Assembly: GCA_001899635.1 (NCBI GenBank) | Contig: MKVQ01000041.1 | Location: 264,973 to 328,972, forward strand | Origin: Myxococcales bacterium 68-20 | GTDB lineage: Bacteria; Myxococcota_A; Polyangia; Polyangiales; Polyangiaceae | Length of the DNA stretch: 64,000 nucleotides | Reading direction: 5' to 3' | In this document: piece after piece, positions 41,533 through 50,377 of the stretch | Layout: every line of letters begins with the position of its first letter | Numbering within the stretch: the stretch's first letter is position 1 | Notes under the pieces: generated by a model | What the model saw: only the letters and a program-made list of their open reading frames with translations | Told to the model about the DNA's origin: nothing | The model's database searches: none | Position numbers and translations under genes: made by a program

Positions 41533-42016
41533 CTGTCAAAAATCTCCTGAGAATCGTGAGCCCTGTCACGACGAGGGCCTGCTCGGATACCACGGCCCAT
41601 CCCCGCTCGCTAGCAAATTTGGGGCTGCCGCCGCCCGTGGTTGCCCCAAACCGCCCGCACTGGTGCCTCGCATCCAAGCAACACACCCCAACGCCGGCCC
41701 TGCCCGGTCTCGCGGGCTGCCTCCTCGGACTGGCTGCTCGGCCCGACAACGGCAGAGGTCGGCCTCGGCGCCCGGGCCCGCGTTCGGTCCCACGTGGGCC
41801 AGACGAGCCACCCCCCGAGCCATGTGAGCCACGCTGAATCGTCGGAATAGCGCTGCCGCGGAGCCGTTCAGATCTCGACTGGCTCGCCCCGTTGGCCGCC
41901 TCGGGGCATTTCCGCGCCTCCTTTTGCCTTTCCGTAGTCATCGGCATGGTCGGAGGCTCCCGGTTGGGCGTACTCTCTTCGAAGGCTCGAGGCAGGCTCG
42001 GAGCGACGCGGGCAGC
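41533..42016. other. intergenic region upstream of rpsU and the kinase-TPR gene
   Basis: About 480 bp without a supported gene, between two divergent starts, so it should hold both promoters. The left third carries a copy of the dispersed repeat (41618-41663). The rest has no feature I can name. Confidence 0.55.
41618..41663 (+). repeat. dispersed hairpin repeat with long loop
   Basis: TTTGGGGC pairs perfectly with GCCCCAAA around a 17-nt loop, then CCGCCCGCACTGG. Same arms and tail order as the 10829 copy, with a longer loop. Confidence 0.65.
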
Positions 42017-44740
42017 ATGCTCAAACCCGGTGACGTTGTCGGCCCTTACGAGATCCGCGGCTTCGTGGGTCAAGGCGGTATGGGGCAGGTGTACCGGGCG
42101 TTCGACCCGCGGCTCGAACGCACCGTCGCGCTGAAGCTGATCGTCGCCGCCGAAAACGCGAAGAGCGCGAAGACGCCGCCTTCGGGAACGGAGCGCGAGT
42201 CGGGCACCTCGCTCGTCGAGCTGTCGGGACGCATGCTCCGCGAGGCGCGCGCCGTCGCCTCGCTCAGTCATCCGAACGTGGTCGCGATCTACGACGTCGG
42301 CGAGTCCGACGGCCGGCTCTACCTGGCGATGGAGTACGTCGTCGGCTCGTCGCTCCGAAACCTCATCGGCAACGTCGAGCTGGCGCTCTCGCGTCGGGTC
42401 CGCTGGCTCATCGACGTCGCGCGCGCTCTCGAGGCCGCCCACAAGGCGGGGATCATCCACCGGGACATCAAGCCGGAGAACGTGATGATCCGCGAGGACG
42501 GCGGCGTGAAGGTCCTCGACTTCGGCATCGCCCGCCGGACGATGAGCCAGTCTCCCGACGAGCAGCATGCGGTCGACACCGTGACGGGCGGCGGCGCCAT
42601 CGCCGGAACGCCCGTGTACATGGCGCCCGAGCAGATCAAGGGCGCCGACGTCGACGCGCGCTGCGATCAGTTCGCGTGGGCGGTGATGGCCTACGAGGTG
42701 ATCACCGGCGCGCGCCCTTGGGTCGAGACGGGCGACGTCCTCAGCCTCGTCGCCCACATTCTCACGGAAGCGCCGCGCTCGATCCGCACCAGCACGAAGG
42801 ACGTCCCCTCCGTCGTGGAGGAGACGGTCATGCGCGCCCTCGCGAAGGATCCCGCACAGCGATTTCCTTCGATGGCCGACGTCGCCGACGCTCTCGAGCC
42901 GTTCGCGTCCCTCTCGACCGGAGGTGACCGCGTGCGCGTCACCCCGCAGGCACGCGCGGAGGACGATCCGGCCTACGCGGCAACGACACGGGTGCCGACG
43001 ACCGTCTCGGTCGATGCCGCTCCGAGCGATGCGAGGAGGAGCATCCCCGAGACGCCGAGGCGACGCGCCTTCGCTCTTGCGCTCCCCCTCGTCCTCCTCG
43101 GCGCGCTCGGCGCGACGGTGTACGTGGTGAAGTCGCGGACCGATGCCCATCGGGTGCCGAACATCCCGAGCGTTCCGGGCGTGCCTCCGTCGACGACCGT
43201 CCCGCCGCGACCGCTGTCGACCGTTCCGCAGGCGGAGACTGCCTACAAGGAGGCGATGAGCCTCTGGCGCGACGGCGCGATCGTCAAGGCGCGGGCCGCG
43301 CTTGCTCGCGCGATCGAGCTCGATCCGACGTTCGCGGCCGCTCACCTGCAGCTCGCGCTCCAGCATGCGTCGGCGAACGATCCTCCGGCAGCGCAGGCTT
43401 CGTTCCAGAGCGCCTACGAGCATCGCCACATGCTGCTGCCACGAGACGAGCGCCTGCTCGAGGCGAGCGAGCCGTACGTCCGAGTGACCCCGGACGTCGA
43501 GGAGTGGGAGACGCGCATGACGTCGGCGGTCTTCCAATATCCGCGCGATCCGGAGCTCCAGTACTACCTCGGCCGCGCGCGACAGCAGCAGGGCGATCAC
43601 GAGGGCGCGAAGGCGGCATTCGATGCAGCGATCCGCCTCGACGAAGGCTTCATCCCTGCCCTCGCCGCGATGGCGAAGAGCGACAAGAGCGTCGGCAACA
43701 TCGCCGATGGCCTCATGACGACGGAGCGCTGCATCAAGCGCTCCCCCGTCGCCTCGACATGTGTCGAGACACGTTACGAGCTGCTCTTCGCCGCGGGGGA
43801 GTGCAGGCGCGCGAAGGACGAAGCGACGCGCTGGGGCTCGCTCGAGCCGCAGTCCCCTCGCCCGTTCGCGAGCCTCGCACGTGCTCTCCACGCGGACGGA
43901 GCGCCGCGGCCGAGCGTCGAGGAGGTCCTCTCGCGACGCTGGAGCCTCGTCCCGGCGGACGCGCGCAAGCGAGCCGAGCTCTGGGACACGGCGCTCCTGG
44001 CGGTCCTCGACGGAGACTTCGTCCGCGCCGACGACCTGGCGCGCGAGTACGACGCGGGGCTGCCCCACACCGCCGACTCGTACGACCACGCGGAGCCGGG
44101 CCGCCTCCGCGTCAACGTGCTCATGGAAACCGACCGGATGAAGGACGCGGCGAAGGCGGCGCGCTCGTTCCTCGATCGACTCCCCGCATGGCCGACCTAC
44201 CCGTTCGCCCCCGATCCGAGCATCACGTTCTACGAGCCGCTCTACCGCGCCGGCGAGATGACGAAGCGCGAGCTCGACGAGAAGCGCGCCGAATGGTTCG
44301 ACCGCGAGCGCCTCCGCGCGAGCGAAGGGCGGAGCGCGCGGGAGCCGTGGACCGCATGGGCGACCGTCTACGGGAGCTTCGCCGAGTCACGCGAGGAAGC
44401 GCTCGAGGCGCTCGCGCGTGCCCCGCAGGACGACGGCGCGCCCGGAAGGGCTCACGGCCTGTTCGTCGACTTCGCGCTCGGCAAGGTCTACGCGCTCGCG
44501 GGCCGCTGGAACGATGCCGTACCGCACCTCGAACGCGTCGTCTCGAGCTGCGCGACGTTCGACGCGACGATGGTTATCGCGAAGGCGCGCCTCTATCTCG
44601 GCCAGGCACAAGAGACGAAGGGCGACGCCGCGGCCGCGAAGGCGACCTACGAGAAGCTCGTCGAGGCGTGGCCCAAGGCGACCGCCTCCCACACGTTCAA
44701 GCGCGCGTCCGAACGACTGGCGACGATGACGCGCGAGTGA
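42017..44740 (+). CDS. Ser/Thr protein kinase with C-terminal TPR region
   Basis: A 907-aa protein. Kinase domain about 10-300: GQGGMG at 18-23, Lys 40, HRDIKPEN at 148-155, DFG at 168-170, MAPEQIKGAD. One membrane helix near residue 350-375 (FALALPLVLLGALGATVYVV) follows. The remaining 500 residues are helical repeats of TPR type (AHLQLALQHASANDPPAAQA; LQYYLGRARQQQGDHEGAKA; LYLGQAQETKGDAAAAKA), outside the membrane. This kinase-TM-TPR layout is common in myxobacteria. Start ATG at 42017 is the first before the kinase fold. Stands alone on the plus strand. Confidence 0.92.
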   Translation: MLKPGDVVGPYEIRGFVGQGGMGQVYRAFDPRLERTVALKLIVAAENAKSAKTPPSGTERESGTSLVELSGRMLREARAVASLSHPNVVAIYDVGESDGRLYLAMEYVVGSSLRNLIGNVELALSRRVRWLIDVARALEAAHKAGIIHRDIKPENVMIREDGGVKVLDFGIARRTMSQSPDEQHAVDTVTGGGAIAGTPVYMAPEQIKGADVDARCDQFAWAVMAYEVITGARPWVETGDVLSLVAHILTEAPRSIRTSTKDVPSVVEETVMRALAKDPAQRFPSMADVADALEPFASLSTGGDRVRVTPQARAEDDPAYAATTRVPTTVSVDAAPSDARRSIPETPRRRAFALALPLVLLGALGATVYVVKSRTDAHRVPNIPSVPGVPPSTTVPPRPLSTVPQAETAYKEAMSLWRDGAIVKARAALARAIELDPTFAAAHLQLALQHASANDPPAAQASFQSAYEHRHMLLPRDERLLEASEPYVRVTPDVEEWETRMTSAVFQYPRDPELQYYLGRARQQQGDHEGAKAAFDAAIRLDEGFIPALAAMAKSDKSVGNIADGLMTTERCIKRSPVASTCVETRYELLFAAGECRRAKDEATRWGSLEPQSPRPFASLARALHADGAPRPSVEEVLSRRWSLVPADARKRAELWDTALLAVLDGDFVRADDLAREYDAGLPHTADSYDHAEPGRLRVNVLMETDRMKDAAKAARSFLDRLPAWPTYPFAPDPSITFYEPLYRAGEMTKRELDEKRAEWFDRERLRASEGRSAREPWTAWATVYGSFAESREEALEALARAPQDDGAPGRAHGLFVDFALGKVYALAGRWNDAVPHLERVVSSCATFDATMVIAKARLYLGQAQETKGDAAAAKATYEKLVEAWPKATASHTFKRASERLATMTRE

Positions 44741-44880
44741 GCGCGGGCTCCGAACATTCGAACGCGTCGCGCGCGAGCCTCCGGCGCGGAGGTGGTGACG
44801 CGAAGCCCCGCCGCCGCTCGTCGCGCGGGCAAAACCACGCCTCGCCCGGAGCGAGCGTGGGAAACGAAACGTCGACGGTC

Positions 44881-44912
44881 GATCGCGCGCGACCTTGCCG
44901 CCGCGCGCGATC
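44881..44912 (-). terminator. GC-rich hairpin terminator
   Basis: GATCGCGCGCG pairs perfectly with CGCGCGCGATC over 11 bp around a 10-nt loop, 12 bp past the stop of the reverse-strand basic protein gene. The reverse strand continues with GTTTCGTTTCC. Confidence 0.7.
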
Positions 44913-44923
44913 GACGAGGTGAA

Positions 44924-45406
44924 TCAGGCGCGCTTGCGACGGCCGCCGCGACCGCGACGCTTCGCGGTCGCGCCCTCGCCAGCCTTCGCGCCGGCGAAGT
45001 AGGTCGTCGCGCGCTTCTGGCCCGACTTGGAGATGCGGCCCTCGGCGAGGGCGTCCGCGAGAGGACGCGGCAGCTCCTTCGCCTGGCAGTCGAGCGCCTC
45101 GCGGATCTGCTCGGCGCGAAGTCCCTCCGGGCTCTTCTGGAGGAGCGTGACGATGTTGTCGACCATGCGGCCGATGTCTTCCGACGAGCGGCGACCGAGA
45201 CGCCCACCACGGCCGCGCTTGCGACCGACCGTCGTCGGCTCCGCTGCGGGCGCGCGAACACGCGCTGCACGGGCGCCGACACTAACGCCGGCGCCGGCGC
45301 CGCTCACTCCTGTGAGCTCGTCGATCGACGCTGCGCGCAGGGCGCTGATGATGCTCATCGCGAACTCGTTGGCGAGGCTTTCGATCGTGCTCTTCAGATT
45401 GCTCAT
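44924..45406 (-). CDS. basic DNA-binding protein with AT-hook-like motifs
   Basis: A 160-aa protein. The N-terminus (MSNLKSTIESLANEFAMSII) is an amphipathic helix; the middle has GRKRGRGGRLGRRS, an AT-hook-like run; residues about 75-135 form a winged-helix-like domain (LLQKSPEGLRAEQIREALDC); the C-terminus is KRRGRGGRRKRA. It looks like a histone-H1-like or nucleoid-associated protein of myxobacteria. ATG at 45406 is preferred; ATG at 45421 would add MASHR. The upstream region is AT-rich, as for highly expressed genes. Confidence 0.75.
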   Translation of the reverse strand: MSNLKSTIESLANEFAMSIISALRAASIDELTGVSGAGAGVSVGARAARVRAPAAEPTTVGRKRGRGGRLGRRSSEDIGRMVDNIVTLLQKSPEGLRAEQIREALDCQAKELPRPLADALAEGRISKSGQKRATTYFAGAKAGEGATAKRRGRGGRRKRA

Positions 45407-45798
45407 TCTGTGCGAAGCCATAAAACACTCGATATCAACCCGCAAAGAAAATCCGTATTTGGCGATTTTGGGATTGCGAAGGCCCCCGCCAACCATTCGC
45501 GTCCTTCCAACACTTTCAGCTCTACCGAGAGGCCTTTTTTCAGGGCCCGATGCCCCTTCTCGCCACCCGCGCCACCCGCGAGGAACGTGCGCCGAGTCGC
45601 CATGAGCGCGCCGCGCCCGCGTCTCGCGGTTGAGCAAAGGGCTGCGCAGGACGCGAAAGCGCGAATGGACAGGACGTGATCCAACCAGCAGCACCCCACA
45701 CTTCGTGCTCGATCTCACGGCCATGACGTGAACGGTTCGGCCACGAGGCTCTGGCGCCGATTGGTCCGGGATGGCACGCTTGAGCCCTGGAGGTCTTC
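45407..45798. other. AT-rich divergent intergenic region
   Basis: About 390 bp between the basic protein gene and a lipoprotein gene. The part nearest 45421-45560 is clearly AT-richer than the surroundings (runs such as AAAGAAAATCC and GGCCTTTTTTC), probably the promoter of the basic protein. No gene is supported. Confidence 0.5.
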
Positions 45799-46263
45799 GT
45801 GCGGAAACCCGTCGCCGTCGCCGTATTCAGCTCCTTCATCGCATTCGCCATCGTCGTGGGCTGCAGCGCGCCGTCCCCCGACGGGACGTCGTTGAACCGC
45901 GGGCGGGGCTCGAGAAGCAGCGACGACGCCAACGAGAACACGTCGAGCAGCGGTGGGAACAGCACAGCGGGCGATTGCACGAATCACGAGAAGGTCGACG
46001 ACCGCCCTGCGTGCGACCAGTGCGTGCGCGCCAACTGCTGCGAGTTCGTCCTCGCCTGCGACAAGACGCCGGACTGCGGGGAGCTGCTCAAGTGCCTCGA
46101 CGAGTGCGCGGGCGACATCTTCTGCCAGCTCACGTGCTCGAACGCCCACGAGAAGGGCAGCAGCGCCCTCACCGACGTGTCTTCGTGCGCGAAGTCGAAG
46201 TGCTCGAACGAGTGCCCGGATAGTACGCCGGACGCGGGCGATCTCTTCGGCGACGCCTTCTGA
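45799..46263 (+). CDS. secreted Cys-rich lipoprotein
   Basis: A 154-aa lipoprotein from a GTG with GGAGGTCTTC before it. Signal VAVAVFSSFIAFAIVVGC gives Cys 22 for lipidation. A disordered Ser/Asn/Gly linker is followed by a compact domain with about 13 Cys (CDQCVRANCCEF, CDKTPDCGELLKCLDEC, CQLTC, CAKSKCSNEC). Typical of small disulphide-rich myxobacterial outer-surface proteins; function unknown. Confidence 0.8.
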   Translation: MRKPVAVAVFSSFIAFAIVVGCSAPSPDGTSLNRGRGSRSSDDANENTSSSGGNSTAGDCTNHEKVDDRPACDQCVRANCCEFVLACDKTPDCGELLKCLDECAGDIFCQLTCSNAHEKGSSALTDVSSCAKSKCSNECPDSTPDAGDLFGDAF

Positions 46264-46310
46264 GCACGCGCGCGGCCGCGGTAGCTCGCGGTGACCGCAG
46301 GACGCTCCGG

Positions 46311-46335
46311 CCAGGCCAGGCCAGGCCAGGCCAGG
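46311..46335. repeat. pentanucleotide microsatellite (CCAGG)5
   Basis: Five exact CCAGG units in the gap between the lipoprotein and tRNA-Leu. A slippage-prone site with no nearby start codon. Confidence 0.9.
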
Positions 46336-46449
46336 CCGGCGTCACTTCGCTAGCCGGAACGGCCGCGTCACGGGCGACGCCTGAGCTGCGCGTCGTGCGC
46401 TCGAGCTCACGCGGTCGACTCCCTCGAGGAGGGAGCTGACCCGTTCAAG

Positions 46450-46533
46450 TACCGAAGGAGGGACTCGAACCCTCACGGGGGGCTACCCCGGCGGATTTTG
46501 AATCCGCTGCGTCTACCGTTCCGCCACTTCGGC
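46450..46533 (-). tRNA. tRNA-Leu (anticodon CAA)
   Basis: Class II tRNA: acceptor GCCGAAG/CTTCGGT, anticodon stem GCGGA/TCCGC with loop TTCAAAA, so the anticodon is CAA, and a long variable arm (GGGGTAGCCCCCC region). T-arm GGTTCGAGTCC. CCA is not encoded. A CTCCCTC/GAGGGAG hairpin (46419-46435) lies just downstream. Confidence 0.93.
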
Positions 46534-46702
46534 CAGGCGAAGAGGTTGTTAACAGAATCTCGGTCCGGTCGCCATCCTTCCTCGTCATCTCGCGTCTCGC
46601 GTCGCGCGTCTTCGAGCGCAGCGGGGCCTCCGAAGGGCTGGCGGCGAGCTCGGGCGCTCGCGGGAACCCGGACCCGTGGGATCTGTCGTATGATCCACAC
46701 CG

Positions 46703-47608
46703 ATGATGATGCGTCGAAGAGCGCTCCTCGCCTGGGCCGCCGCCGCCCTCGTCGCCACCTCCGGCACCGCCCTCCTCGGGTGCAAGGATCGAGGGCAGAA
46801 GAGCTCCGAGGACGCACGGGCCGACGTCCAGACGCTCATCGCGCTGACCGAGAAGGACGTGGCGGAGGTCGAGCGCGGGCTCCCCGAGGGCGCGAAGAAG
46901 CTTTCCGAGCTGCTCGCCAAGGAAGTCGGGAAGGACGGCGATCCGAAGCAGAACGTGCCTGGCGTGCGGAGCGCGCTCCTGAAGATGCGCCAGCAGGTAC
47001 CCGACCTCGGAATCGCCAAGTCCACCTTCTTCGCGTTCGCCGACGAAAAGGGCATCGCGATCCGCAATGACTTCGAGCACGACACGATGGCGGGGAAAGA
47101 CCTCGTGAAGGGCTGGCCCGGCATCAAGCCCGTGCTCGACGGCGCACCGTACGCCGCCACGACGGGTGAGTTCCCCGGCACCCCCAACCCCGCCGGTCCG
47201 GACCGGGAGTGGGTCGCTGCCGTTCCCGTGAAGAAGGCCGACGGCTCCCCCCAAGGCATGCTCGTCACCGGCTGGACGTACCGCCGCTTCGCCTATCACC
47301 TCCAGGTCACGCTCCAGCGCGAGATCCAGGACCAGCTGATGCGGAGCAGCGAAAAGGGCAAGATGCCCATCGTCTACGTGTGCCTCTTCGACAAGGAGCA
47401 CGTCTACGGTGCAGGATCGCCCGGCGCGACCCCCGTGCCGGAGGTCAACGAGAAGGCGCTAGCGAACGTCGGGCTCCACGCGAAGACCGAGGCCGGACTC
47501 GCCTCGAGCCCGCTCAAGATCACCGATCGCGAGTTCGGCTGGGCCGCCGCGCGCCTCCCGAAGCTCGGGCCGGACGTCGGTGTCGTCGTTCTGCGAAGCG
47601 AGACCTGA
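46703..47608 (+). CDS. secreted lipoprotein with Cache-like sensor fold
   Basis: A 301-aa lipoprotein: signal LLAWAAAALVATSGTALLGC. A charged coiled segment (about 35-80) precedes a Cache/PAS-like domain with STFFAFADEKGIAIRNDF, the strand pattern WVAAVPVKKADGSPQGMLVTGW and a terminal FGWAAARLPKLGPDVGVVVL. Such folds bind small ligands outside the cytoplasm; here there is no output domain, so it may present a ligand to a partner. Start among MMM at 46703. Confidence 0.75.
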   Translation: MMMRRRALLAWAAAALVATSGTALLGCKDRGQKSSEDARADVQTLIALTEKDVAEVERGLPEGAKKLSELLAKEVGKDGDPKQNVPGVRSALLKMRQQVPDLGIAKSTFFAFADEKGIAIRNDFEHDTMAGKDLVKGWPGIKPVLDGAPYAATTGEFPGTPNPAGPDREWVAAVPVKKADGSPQGMLVTGWTYRRFAYHLQVTLQREIQDQLMRSSEKGKMPIVYVCLFDKEHVYGAGSPGATPVPEVNEKALANVGLHAKTEAGLASSPLKITDREFGWAAARLPKLGPDVGVVVLRSET

Positions 47609-47629
47609 CGCTCGTCCGAGCCGTAACGT

Positions 47630-47932
47630 TCACCGCGACGTGACCGCTCCGCTCGGGCGGGGATCCGAAGGCGCCGGCGCCGGCGGCTCGGGTCCACGGT
47701 CCGAGCCGGTCCGCCCGAGACGGTGGAGGGCGACGACTCCGCCGATCCATCCGATCAGGAGGAGAACGCCGCCCGTGGTCCGGTCGATCGACCCTGCGAT
47801 CGCGAGGCCGCCGCCGATTGCCGCGCACGCGAGGAGCAGGTGCCGCTTCGCGCGATCGAAGGCGGAGACGGCTTGGCCGGAGGTCGAGGTCGACGATGAG
47901 CTCGCAGAACCTGCCGCCTCACGCTTCGCCAT
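47630..47932 (-). CDS. small membrane protein, hypothetical
   Basis: A 100-aa protein: basic N-terminus, two hydrophobic helices (HLLLACAAIGGGLAIAG, GGVLLLIGWIGGVVAL), then a disordered tail. No family recognised. Its start lies 31 bp from the ppx start in the opposite direction, across a strong inverted repeat, suggesting joint control. Confidence 0.65.
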   Translation of the reverse strand: MAKREAAGSASSSSTSTSGQAVSAFDRAKRHLLLACAAIGGGLAIAGSIDRTTGGVLLLIGWIGGVVALHRLGRTGSDRGPEPPAPAPSDPRPSGAVTSR

Positions 47933-47939
47933 GAGGTGG

Positions 47940-47962
47940 TTCTACCAGACATCGTGGTAGAA
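47940..47962. promoter_or_regulatory. inverted repeat between two divergent start codons
   Basis: TTCTACCA and TGGTAGAA form a perfect 8-bp inverted repeat around 7 nt. It fills nearly the whole 31-bp space between the starts of the small membrane protein and Ppx/GppA, leaving no room for ordinary promoters. An operator or an RNA hairpin are both possible. Confidence 0.55.
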
Positions 47963-47963
47963 G

Positions 47964-49619
47964 ATGCCCATGCCGCGCTTTGCTGCGCTCGACCTCGGCT
48001 CGAACGCCTTGCGGCTGCGCATCGTCGAGGCTCAGGCATCGAGCCTCGACCGGGACCAGCTCTCCCTCCTCCCGGACGCCAGCTCACCCTGGCGCGAGAT
48101 GGTGAGCCTCCGCGCCCCCGTGCGCCTCGGCAGCGAGGTCTTCGTGACGGGCAAGCTCGCTTCGTCCTCGATCGGGCTCGCCTGCACCGCGCTCCGGGAG
48201 TTCCGCCAGGCGATGGACGCGGCCAAGGTCGACGTCTATCGGGCCACCGCAACGAGCGCCGTCCGTGAGGCGTCGAACCGAGCCACGCTGGTCGAGCGTG
48301 CATGGCGCGAGGCTGGCATCGAGCTCGAGGTCATCGAGGGCATCGAGGAAGCGCGGCTCATCCAGCTGGCCGTGGTTCGCAGGCTCGGGCTCGCGGACAA
48401 GCGCGCGCTCCTGGTCGACGTCGGTGGCGGCTCGACCGAGCTCACCTATCTCGACAAGGGGCGGAGCGTCTGGGCGGTCTCGCTCCCCATCGGGACGGTC
48501 CGCCTGCTCGAGATGTACCTGCGCAACGTGAAGGCGGTCGATCGCGCACGGCAGAAGCTGCTCGTCGAGGGCATCGATCGCACGCTCGCCGAGGCGGTGC
48601 CCACGCTGAGGAAGCTGCCCTTCGAGATCGTCGTCGGGACTGGCGGCAGCGTCGACACGCTCTCGGAGCTCTGCCCGGCGAAGGGCGGCCACGCGGGTTA
48701 TCCACGCGCAGTCGACGTCCCCCTGATGAAGACATTGCTGGGCCGGCTCTTCATGATGACGCCGGAGCAGCGGCGCGAGACGTTCGGTCTCCGCCCCGAC
48801 CGCGCGGACACGATCGTGACGGCAGCCTCGGTCTTTCTTCGCGTCACGGAGATCTTCAAGGCGGCGGCCATCGTGGCTCCGGGTGTCGGCCTCAAGGAGG
48901 GAATCCTCGAGGAGATCGTCGACAAGTATTTCGACCGCTGGGACACGGAGTCGGAAGCGCGAAGCGTAATCGACGGCTGCATCCGTCTCGGCAAACGCTA
49001 CGGCTTCGATCAGGCGCACGGTGAGCTCGTCGCTTCGCTCGCGATGTCGCTCTTCGACGACATGGCAGCGTTCCACGGCTTCGGCGAACGCGAGCGGCTC
49101 CTCCTCCGAACGGCCGCCCTACTCCACGACGTCGGTGACTACGTCAGCTACGGCGGTCACCACAAGCACAGCTACTACCTGATTCAGCACAGCGACATCA
49201 TGGGACTCACGCCCGGCGAGCGCGCGATCGTCGCGAACGTCGCTCGGTATCACCGCAAGAGCCCGCCCGATCTCTCGCACCCCAACTTCCGTGACCTCGA
49301 CAAGGAATCGCGGACGAAGGTGCGCGGCCTCTCCGCGATCCTCCGCATCGCCGACGCGCTCGACCGCGAGCACCTCGGGAAGGTGAAGAACGTGCGTGCC
49401 GAGATCGACGGCAAGGGACGGAAGATGAACCTCTTCATCACCGGCGACGAGGAGCGCGAGCTCGAAGAGTGGACCGTGCGCGCCAAGTCGGAGCTCTTGC
49501 GAGACGTCTTCGATCTCGACTTGACGATCGCAGGCTCCGCAACGTCGACGCGCCCCTCGGCGCGGGAGCCTGCTGCAGCGACGGCCGGCCCGGTGTCGAA
49601 TCGCCCGAACGGCCGCTGA
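47964..49619 (+). CDS. Ppx/GppA exopolyphosphatase-family protein
   Basis: A 551-aa protein of the actin-like/HD type. The N-terminal domain (about 5-310) has FAALDLGSNALRLRIVE, the Glu segment ATSAVREASN, and LVDVGGGSTELTYL; the C-terminal half has an HD domain (LLHDVGDYVSYGGHHKHSYYL region with conserved His and Asp). Family members hydrolyse long-chain polyphosphate and/or pppGpp. Which is preferred cannot be read from sequence. ATG at 47964. Confidence 0.93.
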   Translation: MPMPRFAALDLGSNALRLRIVEAQASSLDRDQLSLLPDASSPWREMVSLRAPVRLGSEVFVTGKLASSSIGLACTALREFRQAMDAAKVDVYRATATSAVREASNRATLVERAWREAGIELEVIEGIEEARLIQLAVVRRLGLADKRALLVDVGGGSTELTYLDKGRSVWAVSLPIGTVRLLEMYLRNVKAVDRARQKLLVEGIDRTLAEAVPTLRKLPFEIVVGTGGSVDTLSELCPAKGGHAGYPRAVDVPLMKTLLGRLFMMTPEQRRETFGLRPDRADTIVTAASVFLRVTEIFKAAAIVAPGVGLKEGILEEIVDKYFDRWDTESEARSVIDGCIRLGKRYGFDQAHGELVASLAMSLFDDMAAFHGFGERERLLLRTAALLHDVGDYVSYGGHHKHSYYLIQHSDIMGLTPGERAIVANVARYHRKSPPDLSHPNFRDLDKESRTKVRGLSAILRIADALDREHLGKVKNVRAEIDGKGRKMNLFITGDEERELEEWTVRAKSELLRDVFDLDLTIAGSATSTRPSAREPAAATAGPVSNRPNGR

Positions 49620-49756
49620 TCGCCGCAGGTTCGGCCTCGCGTGCCGCCCACGCTGCGGCCTCCGATTGCGTGCGCTCTTCGATACTCGGCAATCGTGCCG
49701 ATACCGTCGTCGGATGCGTGAAGCGAGTGGGAATTCGTACTACTGTGCTTTCGCCG

Positions 49757-50377
49757 ATGCGTTCGTCTCTCTGCTCCGGACTCGCACTCGTGTTCGTGAC
49801 GGCGTGCTCCGGTCGCGCGGTGCCGGACCCGCGGAGCGCCGCGGAGGAGTATGCGCAGGCCGCGTCGCGTGGTGACGGCGACGCCATCTACGAGATGATG
49901 ACGACGTCCGCGCAGAAGTCGCGCTCGCGCGAGGACGTGAAGCGCCTCGTCTCCGAGCAGCGAAGCGAGCTCGCCGAGCAGGCGAAGACCCTGACGGCGA
50001 AAGACGCACGGGTCGAGGCCGTCGCGCGGCTTCGCTACGAGGACGGCGAGGAGGCGCAGCTCGAGCTCCGCGAGGGACGTTTCTGGATCACGTCGTCGGG
50101 CGTACTCCCAGGAGGTTCGCGAACGCCCGAACAAGCGCTCGATCAGCTCCGCCGCGTCCTCGCGCGTCGCAGCTATGCGGGCCTGATGCGTGTGCTCACG
50201 CCGTCCACGCGGGCGGCAATCGAACAAGATCTTCGTTCACTTGTCTCGGGCCTCGAGCGCCCGGAGACCCTGCATGTCGAGGTCACGGGCGACGGTGCCA
50301 TCGTGACAATCCCCGGCGGACACAGCGTCAAGCTGAAACGCGAGGGCGGCGTGTGGCGGGTCGACGACTTCGACTGA
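49757..50377 (+). CDS. secreted lipoprotein, overlaps TonB-type receptor gene
   Basis: A 206-aa lipoprotein: LCSGLALVFVTAC lipobox. An alpha-helical charged region (about 25-75) is followed by a small mixed domain ending KREGGVWRVDDFD, whose pattern resembles NTF2-like or YbbM-type tails. The family is not certain. The last 25 bases overlap the next gene, in another frame, so expression is coupled. A role with the receptor is inference. Confidence 0.75.
   Translation: MRSSLCSGLALVFVTACSGRAVPDPRSAAEEYAQAASRGDGDAIYEMMTTSAQKSRSREDVKRLVSEQRSELAEQAKTLTAKDARVEAVARLRYEDGEEAQLELREGRFWITSSGVLPGGSRTPEQALDQLRRVLARRSYAGLMRVLTPSTRAAIEQDLRSLVSGLERPETLHVEVTGDGAIVTIPGGHSVKLKREGGVWRVDDFD

Noticed and set aside
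45403..45699. A 98-residue reverse frame in the AT-rich intergenic region
   Set aside because: No ribosome site and no recognisable domain, and it covers the likely promoter of the basic protein gene.
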